This document shows positions 1 to 8,573 of a DNA stretch of 64,000 nt, piece after piece (within the stretch, counting starts at the first letter, position 1; every line of letters begins with the position of its first letter). The DNA is from an uncultured Eubacteriales bacterium. Lineage in GTDB: Bacteria > Bacillota > Clostridia > TANB77 > CAG-508. Position numbers and translations under genes: made by a program. The stretch spans positions 17,009 through 81,008 of the forward strand of contig CASEEU010000012.1 of assembly GCA_949287075.1 (NCBI GenBank), written 5' to 3'. Below the pieces are notes generated by a model. That model had not been told where the DNA came from. It searched no databases and worked only from the letters and a program-made list of their open reading frames with translations.

Positions 1-1
1 A

Positions 2-340
2 GGACACAAATATGACCAAATAGGATATAGACACCTTACAGATGTCTATGATGCTGAAGAAGCTAAAGAATTGAAGCATATAAGAGCAATATATGAAAAA
101 GTATATTTTAAAGATAATACAATTACGTACTTTGATTATATTACTAAAACCTCTAAAAACTTTTGCATTGATAATACTGTAGAAATGCAATATATGGTTC
201 TGAACTTATATGCAAAGGCATATACAGAATCTGTATTATGGCTAAAAAAGGAAGATCCCACTGGTCAATGGTGTCCTGTAACACCTTGGCAGCTTATAAG
301 AAAGCTAGATGTGATGATTCCGGATTATTTTCTATATTAA
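2..340 (+). CDS. Hypothetical protein, 5' end outside the window
   Basis: The reading frame is open from base 2 of the window to a TAA at 338-340, so this is the C-terminal 112 residues of a longer protein; the TTG at 71 has no ribosome binding site and need not be the start. The visible part is rich in Tyr, Lys and aromatic residues, has no membrane segment, and ends in PDYFLY. I do not recognise the family. A hairpin terminator follows directly, so it is the last gene of its unit. Confidence 0.6.
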   Translation, partial: GHKYDQIGYRHLTDVYDAEEAKELKHIRAIYEKVYFKDNTITYFDYITKTSKNFCIDNTVEMQYMVLNLYAKAYTESVLWLKKEDPTGQWCPVTPWQLIRKLDVMIPDYFLY

Positions 341-346
341 GTAGAG

Positions 347-376
347 AAGAAGTCAGCAATGGCTTCTTTTCCTTTA
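347..376 (+). terminator. Rho-independent terminator after the partial gene
   Basis: Eight-base stem, 347-354 with 361-368, around a six-base loop, followed by a T-rich tail. It lies seven bases after the stop codon of the upstream gene. Confidence 0.6.
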
Positions 377-448
377 TAATAATGATATATCTATTATTCT
401 TTCTTTTTTGAAAAAGTAGAGTGTATTTAATGGTTAGGTAACAAAGCA

Positions 449-470
449 AAGGTCGTAATTAGCGACCTAT
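449..470 (-). terminator. Possible terminator of asnB
   Basis: On the minus strand GGTCG (463-467 as complement) pairs with CGACC (451-455) and is followed by TTTGCTTTGTT. It lies about 50 bases downstream of the asnB stop. The stem is short, so this is a weak call. Confidence 0.35.
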
Positions 471-518
471 GAAACATTTTATAACTCAATTTTAGGTTCA
501 TACTTCTCAAGCCACATA

Positions 519-2330
519 TTAACCTGGCACAAATATGCCATAAGTTGAGGCCCGAGTCATCAACTGACCAAACCAAGGTCTAGTAAAACTAGAACCATTT
601 GTATCTAAGATTTCTAGAATATATTTTCTATTTAATAGATCATTAATCGGTGCATTTGGATTTTGCATAATATTTATTAGCATATCTTTTACTTTAGCTA
701 AATACGTAGGATTATGTGTCTTAGGATATGGTGATTTTTTTCTATCGACAATTTCAGCAGGTAAAAAGTCTTTACAAATATAACGAAGTAATCCTTTTTC
801 TCTGCCATTTAAAGCCTTCATTTCCCAAGGAATATTCCATACATATTGTGCTAATCTGTAATCACAGAAAGGAACACGAAGTTCAAATCCATTATACATA
901 GCCATTCGATCAGAACGATCTAGCAATGTTTGCATAAACCAATTTAAAGTTAAATAAGAAATTTTTCGTTTTTCAGCAGTTTCCTTAGAATCTGTATCTA
1001 ATATTTCAACCTCTTCTAAGTTTTCGTTATAACGATAATCAATATATTCTTTTAAATGTACTTTTTTACTTAAATCAGGATGCAACAATGTTTGCCTTTC
1101 ACTAATAGCAATTGACCAAGGGAACGTACCACTGTTTAAAGCATCTTCTCTAAAAAACCATGGATAGCCTCCAAAAATTTCATCAGCACATTCACCAGTT
1201 AATGCGACAGTTTGCTCTGGTTTTACATTTTTGCAGAACAATAATAAGGAAGAGTCAATGTCAGCCATACCAGGCATATCTCTTGCAATCATACTATCAT
1301 ATAAATAAGAAGCAAGTTCTGGGGTGTCAATCACAATCCTATGATGTTTGGTATGCAAATTTTTACACATTAAGTTTATATAATAATTATCCGAATTTGG
1401 CTGAAAATCGCTTTTAACAAAATTTTTATCATTATCTACATAATCAATCGAATAAGTATCTAAAAGTGGTAATTTTTCTTTTTCGTAATAATCAGCAGCA
1501 AATTTTGTAATGATACTAGAGTCTAAACCGCCAGAAAGAAATGTACATAAAGGAACATCTGAAACCAATTGACGTTCGATGGCATCTTTTAGTAAGTCAC
1601 GAACGTTATTACAAGTTTGTTTTAAATTATCCATATGTTCTTCTGAATGTAATTTCCAATATCGTTTGATTTTTAGACCATACTCATTAAATACTGCAAA
1701 ATGGGCAGGTTTTAATTCATAGATGTTTTTAAAAATTGTTGTACCAGGTGTATGACTAGGACCAATACCTAATAACTCAGATATACCTTGACTATCTAAG
1801 ATTTTTTCAATTCCAGGATATTGGAATAGAGCTTTTATTTCCGAACCAAATACTAAGGTGTTATGGAATATAGAATAAAATAATGGTTTTACACCAAAAT
1901 GATCTCTTGCCATAAATAATTCCTTATCTTTGGTATTCCAAATAGCAAAAGCAAAGATACCATTTAAGTAATGCACAATCTCTTTTCCAAAATAAATATA
2001 TCCTTTTAAAATAACCTCTGTATCACAATGTCCTTTAAAGGTAAACCCATTTTGAATTAAAATCTCTCTAAGTTCTTTTGTATTATATACCTGCCCATTG
2101 TAGCAAATAACATAATCTCCATAGGATGTATGTTCTATCATTGGTTGTTTACCACCATCAGGATCGATGACAATTAATCGCTTATGTGCTAAATAAGCAT
2201 TATCTGAAACAAAGTAACCATCTTCATCAGGTCCTCTTTTTGATAATGTATCATTCATATTTTCCAAAATTGTTTTAGAAATTTCTTTTAACTTTTTTTT
2301 TATATTCACAAATCCAGTAAAACCACACAT
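519..2330 (-). CDS. asnB: Asparagine synthase (glutamine-hydrolysing)
   Basis: Cytosolic enzyme that makes asparagine from aspartate, ATP and glutamine. The 603 residues begin MCGFTGF, which places the class II glutaminase nucleophile Cys2 right after the initiator Met; RGPDEDG and YNGQVYN belong to the same Ntn-hydrolase domain (about residues 1-190). The synthetase half carries the PP-loop SGGLDSS near residue 260 and GECADEIFGGY further on. Length fits the AsnB family. The start is fixed by Cys2 and by a GGAGGT ribosome binding site (complement of 2340-2345). It is monocistronic and divergent from the DUF5662 remnant; no T-box leader is evident upstream. Confidence 0.95.
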   Translation of the reverse strand: MCGFTGFVNIKKKLKEISKTILENMNDTLSKRGPDEDGYFVSDNAYLAHKRLIVIDPDGGKQPMIEHTSYGDYVICYNGQVYNTKELREILIQNGFTFKGHCDTEVILKGYIYFGKEIVHYLNGIFAFAIWNTKDKELFMARDHFGVKPLFYSIFHNTLVFGSEIKALFQYPGIEKILDSQGISELLGIGPSHTPGTTIFKNIYELKPAHFAVFNEYGLKIKRYWKLHSEEHMDNLKQTCNNVRDLLKDAIERQLVSDVPLCTFLSGGLDSSIITKFAADYYEKEKLPLLDTYSIDYVDNDKNFVKSDFQPNSDNYYINLMCKNLHTKHHRIVIDTPELASYLYDSMIARDMPGMADIDSSLLLFCKNVKPEQTVALTGECADEIFGGYPWFFREDALNSGTFPWSIAISERQTLLHPDLSKKVHLKEYIDYRYNENLEEVEILDTDSKETAEKRKISYLTLNWFMQTLLDRSDRMAMYNGFELRVPFCDYRLAQYVWNIPWEMKALNGREKGLLRYICKDFLPAEIVDRKKSPYPKTHNPTYLAKVKDMLINIMQNPNAPINDLLNRKYILEILDTNGSSFTRPWFGQLMTRASTYGIFVPG

Positions 2331-2487
2331 GTATTTTGTACCTCCAATCTATATATCATATGCAAAAAAAGAAATAAAATTTATTGATTTTCAAAAAAAA
2401 GTATAGTAGACTTAACAAAGAAAAATTTACTATTATAAAAGAAAAACTAGATTTCGGATACTTTGATAAGGAAGGACTGAAGATAAA

Positions 2488-2947
2488 ATGAAACGAAAAG
2501 TAAAAATAAAAAATGTAATAAAACATTTCATATTAATTACCAAACATAAATGGGTAGTTTTTAAATTATGTTGCAAGCTTAGATTATTTTGGAGAGGATT
2601 AGTACATGATTTATCAAAATATTCTCCAACAGAATTTTGGGAAAGTGTAAAATATTATGAAGGAAATCGTTCACCAATTGTAAGTTGCAAACAAGATAAA
2701 GGATATTCTGAATCATGGTTACATCACAAAGGGAGAAATAAGCATCATAGTGAATATTGGGTAGATATGAATGCACCAGAAAAGACACACATATTGGAAA
2801 AAAGAAAGAGAAAAATTATTAATCAATGAAAAATTAAAAGATATGTTAACAGATTTTTTTACCCAGATCAGTATAGAGGGAATAAATAGGGTATTAACGA
2901 AGAAAAAAGTACAAGAATTGTATAAAAAATATTGTGGCAATAGTTGA
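2488..2947 (+). pseudogene. Decayed DUF5662 family gene
   Basis: The first frame (2488-2829) encodes a recognisable DUF5662 N-terminus: GLVHDLSKYSPTEFWES, YYEGNRSP and the HHKGRNKHHSEYWVD segment. It then reads nonsense (EKRKRKIINQ) to a stop. From about 2788 a second frame runs to a TGA at 2945-2947 and reads YWKKEREKLLINEKL then KKKVQELYKKYCGNS, which resembles the family's C-terminal end. The middle of the family (expected between EYWVD and the YWKK helix) is missing, so the gene has an internal deletion plus a frame change. Family function is unknown to me. Confidence 0.75.
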
Positions 2948-2972
2948 CAAAAAATGAAAATGCTTGTATAAT
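2944..2972 (+). promoter_or_regulatory. Sigma-A promoter of rpmF
   Basis: Consensus TTGACA (2944-2949), a 17-base spacer and consensus TATAAT (2967-2972). The -35 overlaps the last codons of the decayed DUF5662 gene. It gives a leader of about 65 bases before rpmF. Confidence 0.85.
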
Positions 2973-3044
2973 CTTATAGTGACTAAAATATCGATAAAAT
3001 AAACAATAGATATATACATATATCTTAAGCAAGGAGGGATTGAG

Positions 3045-3236
3045 ATGGCACAACCAAAAAGAAGATGGTCTAAAGCAAGAACACATGCTAAAAGATCAAC
3101 ATGGAAAAAAGAACAACCAGCATATACTACTTGTCCACATTGTCATGAACCAGTAATGCCACATAGAGTATGCAAAAACTGCGGATATTATGATGGAAAA
3201 GAAGTAATTGCTAAAAAAGAAAATAAAGATGCATAA
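3045..3236 (+). CDS. rpmF: 50S ribosomal protein L32
   Basis: Structural protein of the large ribosomal subunit. The 63 residues begin MAQPKRRWSKARTHAKRS, the usual basic L32 start, and contain two zinc-binding pairs, CPHC and CKNC, so this is the zinc-binding (C+) form. The start follows an AGGAGGG ribosome binding site (3032-3038). Unlike many Firmicutes it is not preceded by a yceD (DUF177) gene; it has its own consensus promoter and its own terminator, so it is monocistronic. Confidence 0.96.
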   Translation: MAQPKRRWSKARTHAKRSTWKKEQPAYTTCPHCHEPVMPHRVCKNCGYYDGKEVIAKKENKDA

Positions 3237-3248
3237 TGAAGGGGAAAG

Positions 3249-3276
3249 TAGTGCTTTATAGAAGTACTATTTTTTG
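3249..3276 (+). terminator. Terminator of rpmF
   Basis: Eight-base stem (3249-3256 with 3262-3269, one G-U pair), five-base loop, then TTTTTT. Confidence 0.8.
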
Positions 3277-3305
3277 TTATTTAATAATGTATATGGAGGT
3301 GTGTG

Positions 3306-3926
3306 ATGCCAAAATCTACGTTTTATAATTTAAATAAAGAAAAAAGAGAAAAAATAGAAAAAGCATTGAAAAATGAATTTACAAAACATACTTTTGAAAA
3401 AGCATCTATTAGTAATATTATAGAAGAAGCCAAAATACCGAGAGGAAGTTTTTATCAATATTTTGAAGACAAAGAAGATGCTTTGAAATATATTATAGAA
3501 GATTTCGTAAATGATGAAAAGGAAAAAATCAAAGAATTGTTAATACAGAATAAAGGAGATATATTTTTAACAACATTGGATTTATATTCTTATTTTGTGG
3601 ATAAAAATTATCATGAAAAAGAAGTAAAATTATTTCAAAATATTATTAATAAATTAAGAAATGAAAATGTAAATATTTATAAAAACATAAAGTTGAAGAA
3701 ATTTACGGATTTAAAAGATAATGAAAAAAGGAATTGTTATATAAATACAAGTTTATTGGCAATTGAAAATGAAGAGGATATACAATATATGTTAAGAATA
3801 TTAACATGTATTTTAAGAGCCGAAATTATGGATGTAATGCAGAAAAAAGTGTCAAAAGAAAAACGGAAAAGAAGAATTATCGAAACAAATAGAAATTTTA
3901 AAAAGAGGAATGAAGAAATAAAGTAA
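3306..3926 (+). CDS. TetR/AcrR family transcriptional regulator
   Basis: 206 residues. The N-terminal 55 residues form a TetR helix-turn-helix: FEKASISNIIEEAKIPRGSFYQYF is the classic recognition-helix region, followed by EDKEDALKYIIEDF. The rest is a variable helical ligand-binding domain rich in Lys and Glu. ATG 3306 is chosen because GGAGG at 3296-3300 then has a five-base spacing; the GTG at 3303 would be too close. It has a strong terminator behind it and no co-transcribed target, so the regulated gene cannot be named. Confidence 0.88.
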   Translation: MPKSTFYNLNKEKREKIEKALKNEFTKHTFEKASISNIIEEAKIPRGSFYQYFEDKEDALKYIIEDFVNDEKEKIKELLIQNKGDIFLTTLDLYSYFVDKNYHEKEVKLFQNIINKLRNENVNIYKNIKLKKFTDLKDNEKRNCYINTSLLAIENEEDIQYMLRILTCILRAEIMDVMQKKVSKEKRKRRIIETNRNFKKRNEEIK

Positions 3927-3974
3927 GAACCTAAAATATTAGACAAATGTTTAATATTTTAGGTTCATTTTTTT
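3927..3974 (+). terminator. Strong terminator after the TetR gene
   Basis: Perfect 15-base stem, 3927-3941 with 3952-3966, then a run of seven T (3968-3974). The stem begins on the base after the stop codon. Confidence 0.9.
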
Positions 3975-3988
3975 AGAAATTTTTCATC

Positions 3989-4017
3989 TTGACATACACC
4001 CCTGTGGGGTATATAAT
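3989..4017 (+). promoter_or_regulatory. Copper-regulated promoter with CsoR-type operator in its spacer
   Basis: TTGACA (3989-3994), 17-base spacer, TATAAT (4012-4017). Inside the spacer is the palindrome ACCCC-TGT-GGGGT (3998-4010), a G/C block that stands out in AT-rich DNA and matches the style of known CsoR operators. A repressor bound there would block RNA polymerase directly. The gene behind it is csoR, which implies autoregulation. Confidence 0.85.
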
Positions 4018-4037
4018 ATCTTCGAGAGGTGAGAAAA

Positions 4038-4337
4038 ATGGAAGAGAATTGTTGTGATTCTAAAAAGAAAACATATAGGGATAAAGAAGAAAAGAAACAA
4101 TTAACAAAAAGATTAAATATCATTGAAGGACAGATTAGAGGAATTAAGCAAATGATAGAAGATGACCGATATTGTGATGATGTTTTAACACAAATGTTAG
4201 CTGTGAACAAAGCTTTAGAAAGTCTAGAAAATGTTATTTTAGAAAAACATTTAGAAAGATGTATAGCTAAACAGATTAAAGAGGGAAATGTAGAAGTAAC
4301 AGAAGAGATTATGAACTTGTTTAAAAAAATGAGATAG
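4038..4337 (+). CDS. csoR: Copper-sensing transcriptional repressor CsoR
   Basis: 99 residues, all-helical CsoR/RcnR fold. The Cu(I) ligands Cys46 (DRYCDD), His71 and Cys75 (KHLERC) are all present, which separates CsoR from RcnR- and FrmR-type members. IIEGQIRGIKQMI is the DNA-binding helix region. In the apo form it represses; Cu(I) binding releases DNA. ATG 4038 is preferred over the GTG at 4031 or 4029 because of the AGGTGAG ribosome binding site before it. Two extra Cys (5 and 6) at the N-terminus are unusual. It heads the copper operon with copZ and copA downstream. Confidence 0.93.
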   Translation: MEENCCDSKKKTYRDKEEKKQLTKRLNIIEGQIRGIKQMIEDDRYCDDVLTQMLAVNKALESLENVILEKHLERCIAKQIKEGNVEVTEEIMNLFKKMR

Positions 4338-4438
4338 AGAAGTAAGCGAGCAGAATGTTAGTTTTTACAATTTTTGCTAAGACGTAATAAAATTTTGATA
4401 AAAGTACACCATTAAAAAAGAAAGGAAAGGGATTAAAA

Positions 4439-4648
4439 ATGAAGAAAGTAGAAATTAAAATTGAAGGAATGCATTGTGAAGGATGTTCAAAACGATTAAC
4501 AAAAGTATTAAGTAATGTAGAAGGAGTAAATATGGTAGATGTTAGTTTAGAAAATAAATTAGCACATATAGAGTATGATGAGGCAATTGCAAAACTAGAA
4601 GACTTTTATGAAGTAATCGAGGATGCTGGATTTGAAGTTGTAAAATAA
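4439..4648 (+). CDS. copZ: Copper chaperone CopZ (HMA domain)
   Basis: 69-residue single heavy-metal-associated domain with the MHCEGC metal-binding loop near residue 11-16. It carries Cu(I) in the cytosol to CopA and to CsoR. It lies 101 bases after csoR and 56 bases before copA; no separate promoter or terminator is evident between them, so the three are probably one operon. Confidence 0.92.
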   Translation: MKKVEIKIEGMHCEGCSKRLTKVLSNVEGVNMVDVSLENKLAHIEYDEAIAKLEDFYEVIEDAGFEVVK

Positions 4649-4704
4649 GAAAGGCATGCGTTAGCAAAATTAAATATTTCGATACACAGAAGGAGGAATG
4701 TAGC

Positions 4705-6927
4705 TTGAAAAAGGTTCTCTTAAAAATAGATGGAATGACTTGTAGTGCTTGTTCAAATGGACTAGAAAAGTATTTAAATAAACAAGAAGGCATTAAACAA
4801 GCATCTGTCAATCTCGTTATGAATAATGCAAGTATTGAATATGATGAAAAATTGTTAGATATTCCACAAATAGAAAAATTTGTCGAAAAAGCAGGATTTG
4901 AAAGTTTAGGGATTGACAAATTAGAAAAAGAAAAAAAGAAAGCATCAAATGAAAAATACAAATTGATTGGTTTAACCATACTTGCTATTTTAATTTTATA
5001 TATTTCTATGGGACAAATGATAGGATTACCTATTTTTGAAATTTTGAATATGCATCATCATCCAATCTATTTTTCCATTGTGCAATTTATCTTATCCATC
5101 ATTGCTATATATTTAGGAAAAGATATTATACGAAATGGATATAAAAATTTAGTGCATAAAACACCTAATATGGATACATTAGTTGGATTAGGGGTTATTA
5201 GTAGTTTATTATATAGTATGTATAATACCTATCAAATTTTTATAGGAAATGAGGAAGCTGTTCATCATTTATATTATGAATCTATTGTTATCATCCTCTT
5301 CTTTATAAAAATTGGAAAATATATAGAAGGAAGAAATAAAGATAAAACAAAAGAAGCCATACAAGATTTAATGATGATTACACCAAATTTGGCTACTATT
5401 GAAAAAGATGGAAAACAAAAGCAAGTGACATTAGATGAGATTCAAAAAGGAGATATCGTCATTTGCAAACCGGGAGAGAAAATTGCAGTAGATGGTGAAA
5501 TCATGGAAGGAACAACACATATTGATGAATCTTTTATCACAGGAGAAAGTGTACCAGTAAAGAAAACAACAGGAAATAAAGTGATTGCTGGAAGTATGAA
5601 TTATGATGGTATGATAAAATACAAGGCAGAAAAAATAGGAAAAGAATCTACTGTATCAGAAATTGTCAGAATGGTTGTGGAAGCAACCAATACCAAAGCA
5701 CCAATTGCGAAAATTGCAGATACCATCAGTGGGTATTTTGTTCCAGGTATCATCTTAATTGCGGTTTTAGCAAGTATCATATGGGCAATATTAGGAGAAG
5801 ATATTGGCTTCATTATAAATATCTTTATTACTGTATTAGTGGTAGCTTGTCCTTGTAGTTTAGGATTGGCAACTCCACTTGCGATTGTCATGGCTTCAGG
5901 ATTGGCAAGCAGAAAAGGAATATTAGTAAAATCAAGTGAAGCCTTAGAAAATGCACATAAAATAAAAACAATTGTATTTGATAAAACAGGAACATTAACA
6001 AAAGGACATTTAAGTGTATCTCAAATATTTAATTATTCTGCTCTAAAAGAAGATGAAATTATAGAAGTAGTAGCCAACATAGAAAATCATTCAGAACATC
6101 CAATTGCAAGAGGAATTGTTAAATATGCAGAAGAAAGAAATATACCAATAGATTCTAAAAAAGTGACAGAGTTTAAAAATATTTCTGGATATGGTATACA
6201 AGCAAAATATAATGGAATAAATTACCTTATTGGAAATAAAAAGCTAATGTTAGAAAATCATATCCATATTGATAAAATCATAAAAGAAAATGAAATGAAT
6301 GATGATGAAACATTAGAAAATGATGGAAATAGTCTTTTATTCATAGCAAAAGAAAATACATTAATTGCTTTAATTGGTGTAAAAGATATTATAAAAGAAA
6401 ATGCAAAAGAAGTGATTGATAAATTGAAACAACAAAATATATCAACAGTTATGCTAACAGGAGATAATGAAAAAACAGCCAAAGCAATCGGAAAAATAAT
6501 TGGTATAGAAAACGTGATTGCAGGTGTTATACCAAAACAAAAAGCAGAAGAAATTACAAAACTAAAAGAAAACGGATTAGTCATGATGTGTGGAGATGGT
6601 ATTAATGATAGTATTAGTTTAGTAAAAGCAGATATTGGAGTTTCTGTTGGAAGTGGTACAGATATTGCGATGGATAGTAGTGATGTGGTTCTAATGAAAG
6701 ATAATTTAGATAAAATTAATGATTTGATAAATATAAGTAAAAAAACGATGCGAATTATTAAACAAAATCTATTTTGGGCATTTTTCTACAATATTTGTAT
6801 GATACCAATTGCAGCAGGTGTATTAATCCCATTAGGTATAACCATGAATCCCATGTTTGCAGCTTTTAGTATGACGATTAGTAGTGTGACAGTTACCCTA
6901 AATAGTTTAAGATTAAAGAAAATATGA
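4705..6927 (+). CDS. copA: Copper-exporting P1B-type ATPase
   Basis: 740 residues. One N-terminal HMA domain (MTCSAC near residue 12), then membrane helices, the actuator TGES motif, the metal-transport CPC at Cys382-Pro383-Cys384, the phosphorylated Asp426 in DKTGT, the SEHP His motif of the nucleotide-binding domain, TGDN, and GDGIND at 630-635. C-terminal helices keep the YN and MxxSS residues of Cu(I) transporters. It pumps Cu(I) out of the cell. The start is a TTG at 4705 because AGGAGG (4691-4696) sits eight bases before it. Odd: the residues after GDGIND read SISL, not the usual APAL. Confidence 0.94.
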   Translation: MKKVLLKIDGMTCSACSNGLEKYLNKQEGIKQASVNLVMNNASIEYDEKLLDIPQIEKFVEKAGFESLGIDKLEKEKKKASNEKYKLIGLTILAILILYISMGQMIGLPIFEILNMHHHPIYFSIVQFILSIIAIYLGKDIIRNGYKNLVHKTPNMDTLVGLGVISSLLYSMYNTYQIFIGNEEAVHHLYYESIVIILFFIKIGKYIEGRNKDKTKEAIQDLMMITPNLATIEKDGKQKQVTLDEIQKGDIVICKPGEKIAVDGEIMEGTTHIDESFITGESVPVKKTTGNKVIAGSMNYDGMIKYKAEKIGKESTVSEIVRMVVEATNTKAPIAKIADTISGYFVPGIILIAVLASIIWAILGEDIGFIINIFITVLVVACPCSLGLATPLAIVMASGLASRKGILVKSSEALENAHKIKTIVFDKTGTLTKGHLSVSQIFNYSALKEDEIIEVVANIENHSEHPIARGIVKYAEERNIPIDSKKVTEFKNISGYGIQAKYNGINYLIGNKKLMLENHIHIDKIIKENEMNDDETLENDGNSLLFIAKENTLIALIGVKDIIKENAKEVIDKLKQQNISTVMLTGDNEKTAKAIGKIIGIENVIAGVIPKQKAEEITKLKENGLVMMCGDGINDSISLVKADIGVSVGSGTDIAMDSSDVVLMKDNLDKINDLINISKKTMRIIKQNLFWAFFYNICMIPIAAGVLIPLGITMNPMFAAFSMTISSVTVTLNSLRLKKI

Positions 6928-6939
6928 AAGAAAAAAGAT

Positions 6940-6963
6940 AAGACCTCTTCTAAAAGAGGTCTT
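6940..6963 (+). terminator. Hairpin after copA, possible terminator
   Basis: Nine-base stem, 6940-6948 with 6955-6963. It is followed by AAAACG, not by T, so it is not a canonical intrinsic terminator; it may stabilise the 3' end of the copper operon mRNA. Confidence 0.4.
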
Positions 6964-7152
6964 AAAACGTATTAAAACGAAATAATTACATTTAATGTAA
7001 AATTAAATGTTAATGATAGTATATGCTAAAAACAGATATTTATACATGAACAGCAACTATAAATCGATAATTTTTATAAAATTTATACAAAACTAGATAC
7101 ATATTATAAAATACATGATATACTAATGTAAGATAAATGAAGGAGAAATGTT

Positions 7153-7725
7153 ATGCAAAAGATATATATTATTTTAACACATACAGGAACACTACTTTCA
7201 AAGATTATTAGAAAATGGACAAAAGATGAATTTACGCATATTTCAATTGCATTAGATGAGGACTTGAATCAAATGTATAGTTTTGGAAGATTAAATGCAT
7301 ATAATCCTTTTTGGGGAGGATTTGTAAAAGAAGGGATATATACAGGAACATTTAAGAGATTTAAGAAAACAGAAGCATTTATTTATTCTTTAGATATAAC
7401 TCAGAAACAATATATCATGATAAAAAATGAAATCAAAAAAATAGAAAAACATAAAGAGAAATATCGCTTTAATATATTAGGGTTATTAGCTGTAGGGTTT
7501 CATAAAAAAATACAACCAGACCATTCTTTTTATTGTGCAGAATTTGTAAAACATATTCTAGAATCAGCAAATATATCAATTGATTTACCAATAATTGTGA
7601 GACCAGAAAATTTTAAAAATATTAAAAATTATACGGTTGTTTACAAAGGAAAATTAAGAAAATATAATAAAGAGAAAAAAAGAGAATATAGTATTATTAA
7701 TAATTATAAATTTAAATTAACATAA
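7153..7725 (+). CDS. Permuted papain-like (YiiX/NlpC-P60 type) amidase-like protein
   Basis: 190 residues, cytosolic by sequence. Two motifs of the circularly permuted NlpC/P60 fold are in the right order: an early His29 in FTHISIALD and a late Cys128 in FYCAEFVKHIL. These are the expected catalytic His and Cys of the YiiX/DUF830-like group, whose members cleave amide or ester bonds in lipids or peptidoglycan. The rest of the protein is basic, and the C-terminus is Lys/Tyr-rich. Substrate is not evident. It has a clear GGAG-type ribosome binding site and no tightly linked partner. Confidence 0.6.
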   Translation: MQKIYIILTHTGTLLSKIIRKWTKDEFTHISIALDEDLNQMYSFGRLNAYNPFWGGFVKEGIYTGTFKRFKKTEAFIYSLDITQKQYIMIKNEIKKIEKHKEKYRFNILGLLAVGFHKKIQPDHSFYCAEFVKHILESANISIDLPIIVRPENFKNIKNYTVVYKGKLRKYNKEKKREYSIINNYKFKLT

Positions 7726-7844
7726 AGATGGTAAATGGGAAAGATAAAAATTTTCACAGAATGTTCACAAAATTAATTTTATATGATACACTTGTAGAAA
7801 AACAGGTTGAAAATACGCAAAACAGTTATAAAGGGGGATTTTAT

Positions 7845-8513
7845 ATGAAAAAATCAAGTAGCAACAGAAAAAGTAATGCAGTCATTTGGGCAATCGTAGG
7901 AATCGTCGTTATTATTATAGGAATAACATGTTTAATTGCATCTGGTCAAGAGGCAGAACCAACTACAGAATCAAGTGATGGATGGAAAATAACATCTCGA
8001 GAAGAAGCACAAGAAGAATTAGATAATATGGGAGTAATAGGAGGTATTCTATTAGTTGTAGGAATAGGATTAGAAATTTTTGCATTTATAAGTAATCAAT
8101 CAAATTCAAATGCAGTTGCAAATGAAACAGAAATCTTAAATCGCCATGAAAATAGATTAAAAGAATTAAATAATGAGTTTAAAGAAAATAAAATAACAAA
8201 AGAAGAATTTGAAGAAAGAAAAACCAAGATTTTAGAGAGCATTATTGCAGACATAAATACACTAGATTTATTAAAAAAGAGAATAAAGGAAATGGCTATT
8301 GATGGATTCATTACAGAAGAGGAAAGCAGAAATATATTAGAAAAAGTAGATACAGACATTAAAAAAACGAAAGGTAAAAGAAAAGGCATTATATTTATAG
8401 TTATCATAGCATGTATTGTCATTGGTACTATTGTTGGAATCGTAACTTCTAGCACAAAACCAAGCAATAATAGTAGAGATTTATTAAAATATACGAACAC
8501 AGAGAGTAATTAA
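7845..8513 (+). CDS. Membrane protein with SHOCT-like segment
   Basis: 222 residues. Three hydrophobic segments: about residues 13-33, 62-82 and 190-212. Between the second and third is a charged helical stretch, RLKELNNEFKENKITKEEF, which looks like the short SHOCT motif that often sits at protein termini and aids oligomerisation. A second similar helix-turn follows (IDGFITEEESRNILEK). Start ATG 7845 is set by AAGGGGG at 7831-7837; the frame is open further upstream but without a binding site. Function unknown. Confidence 0.65.
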   Translation: MKKSSSNRKSNAVIWAIVGIVVIIIGITCLIASGQEAEPTTESSDGWKITSREEAQEELDNMGVIGGILLVVGIGLEIFAFISNQSNSNAVANETEILNRHENRLKELNNEFKENKITKEEFEERKTKILESIIADINTLDLLKKRIKEMAIDGFITEEESRNILEKVDTDIKKTKGKRKGIIFIVIIACIVIGTIVGIVTSSTKPSNNSRDLLKYTNTESN

Positions 8514-8573
8514 TGGAATAAATAATCTATCTTTGATATAGCTAATAGAAAAATAAAGAAAGGGGAATTTAAT

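Noticed and set aside
1160-1417. Open frame on the plus strand inside asnB
   Set aside because: Lies wholly within a confident gene on the other strand, has no ribosome binding site, and no recognisable protein features.
4542-4979. Minus-strand frame across copZ and the start of copA
   Set aside because: It is the complement of two strongly recognised coding regions; rich in Phe, Leu and Ser as expected for antisense of AT-rich genes.
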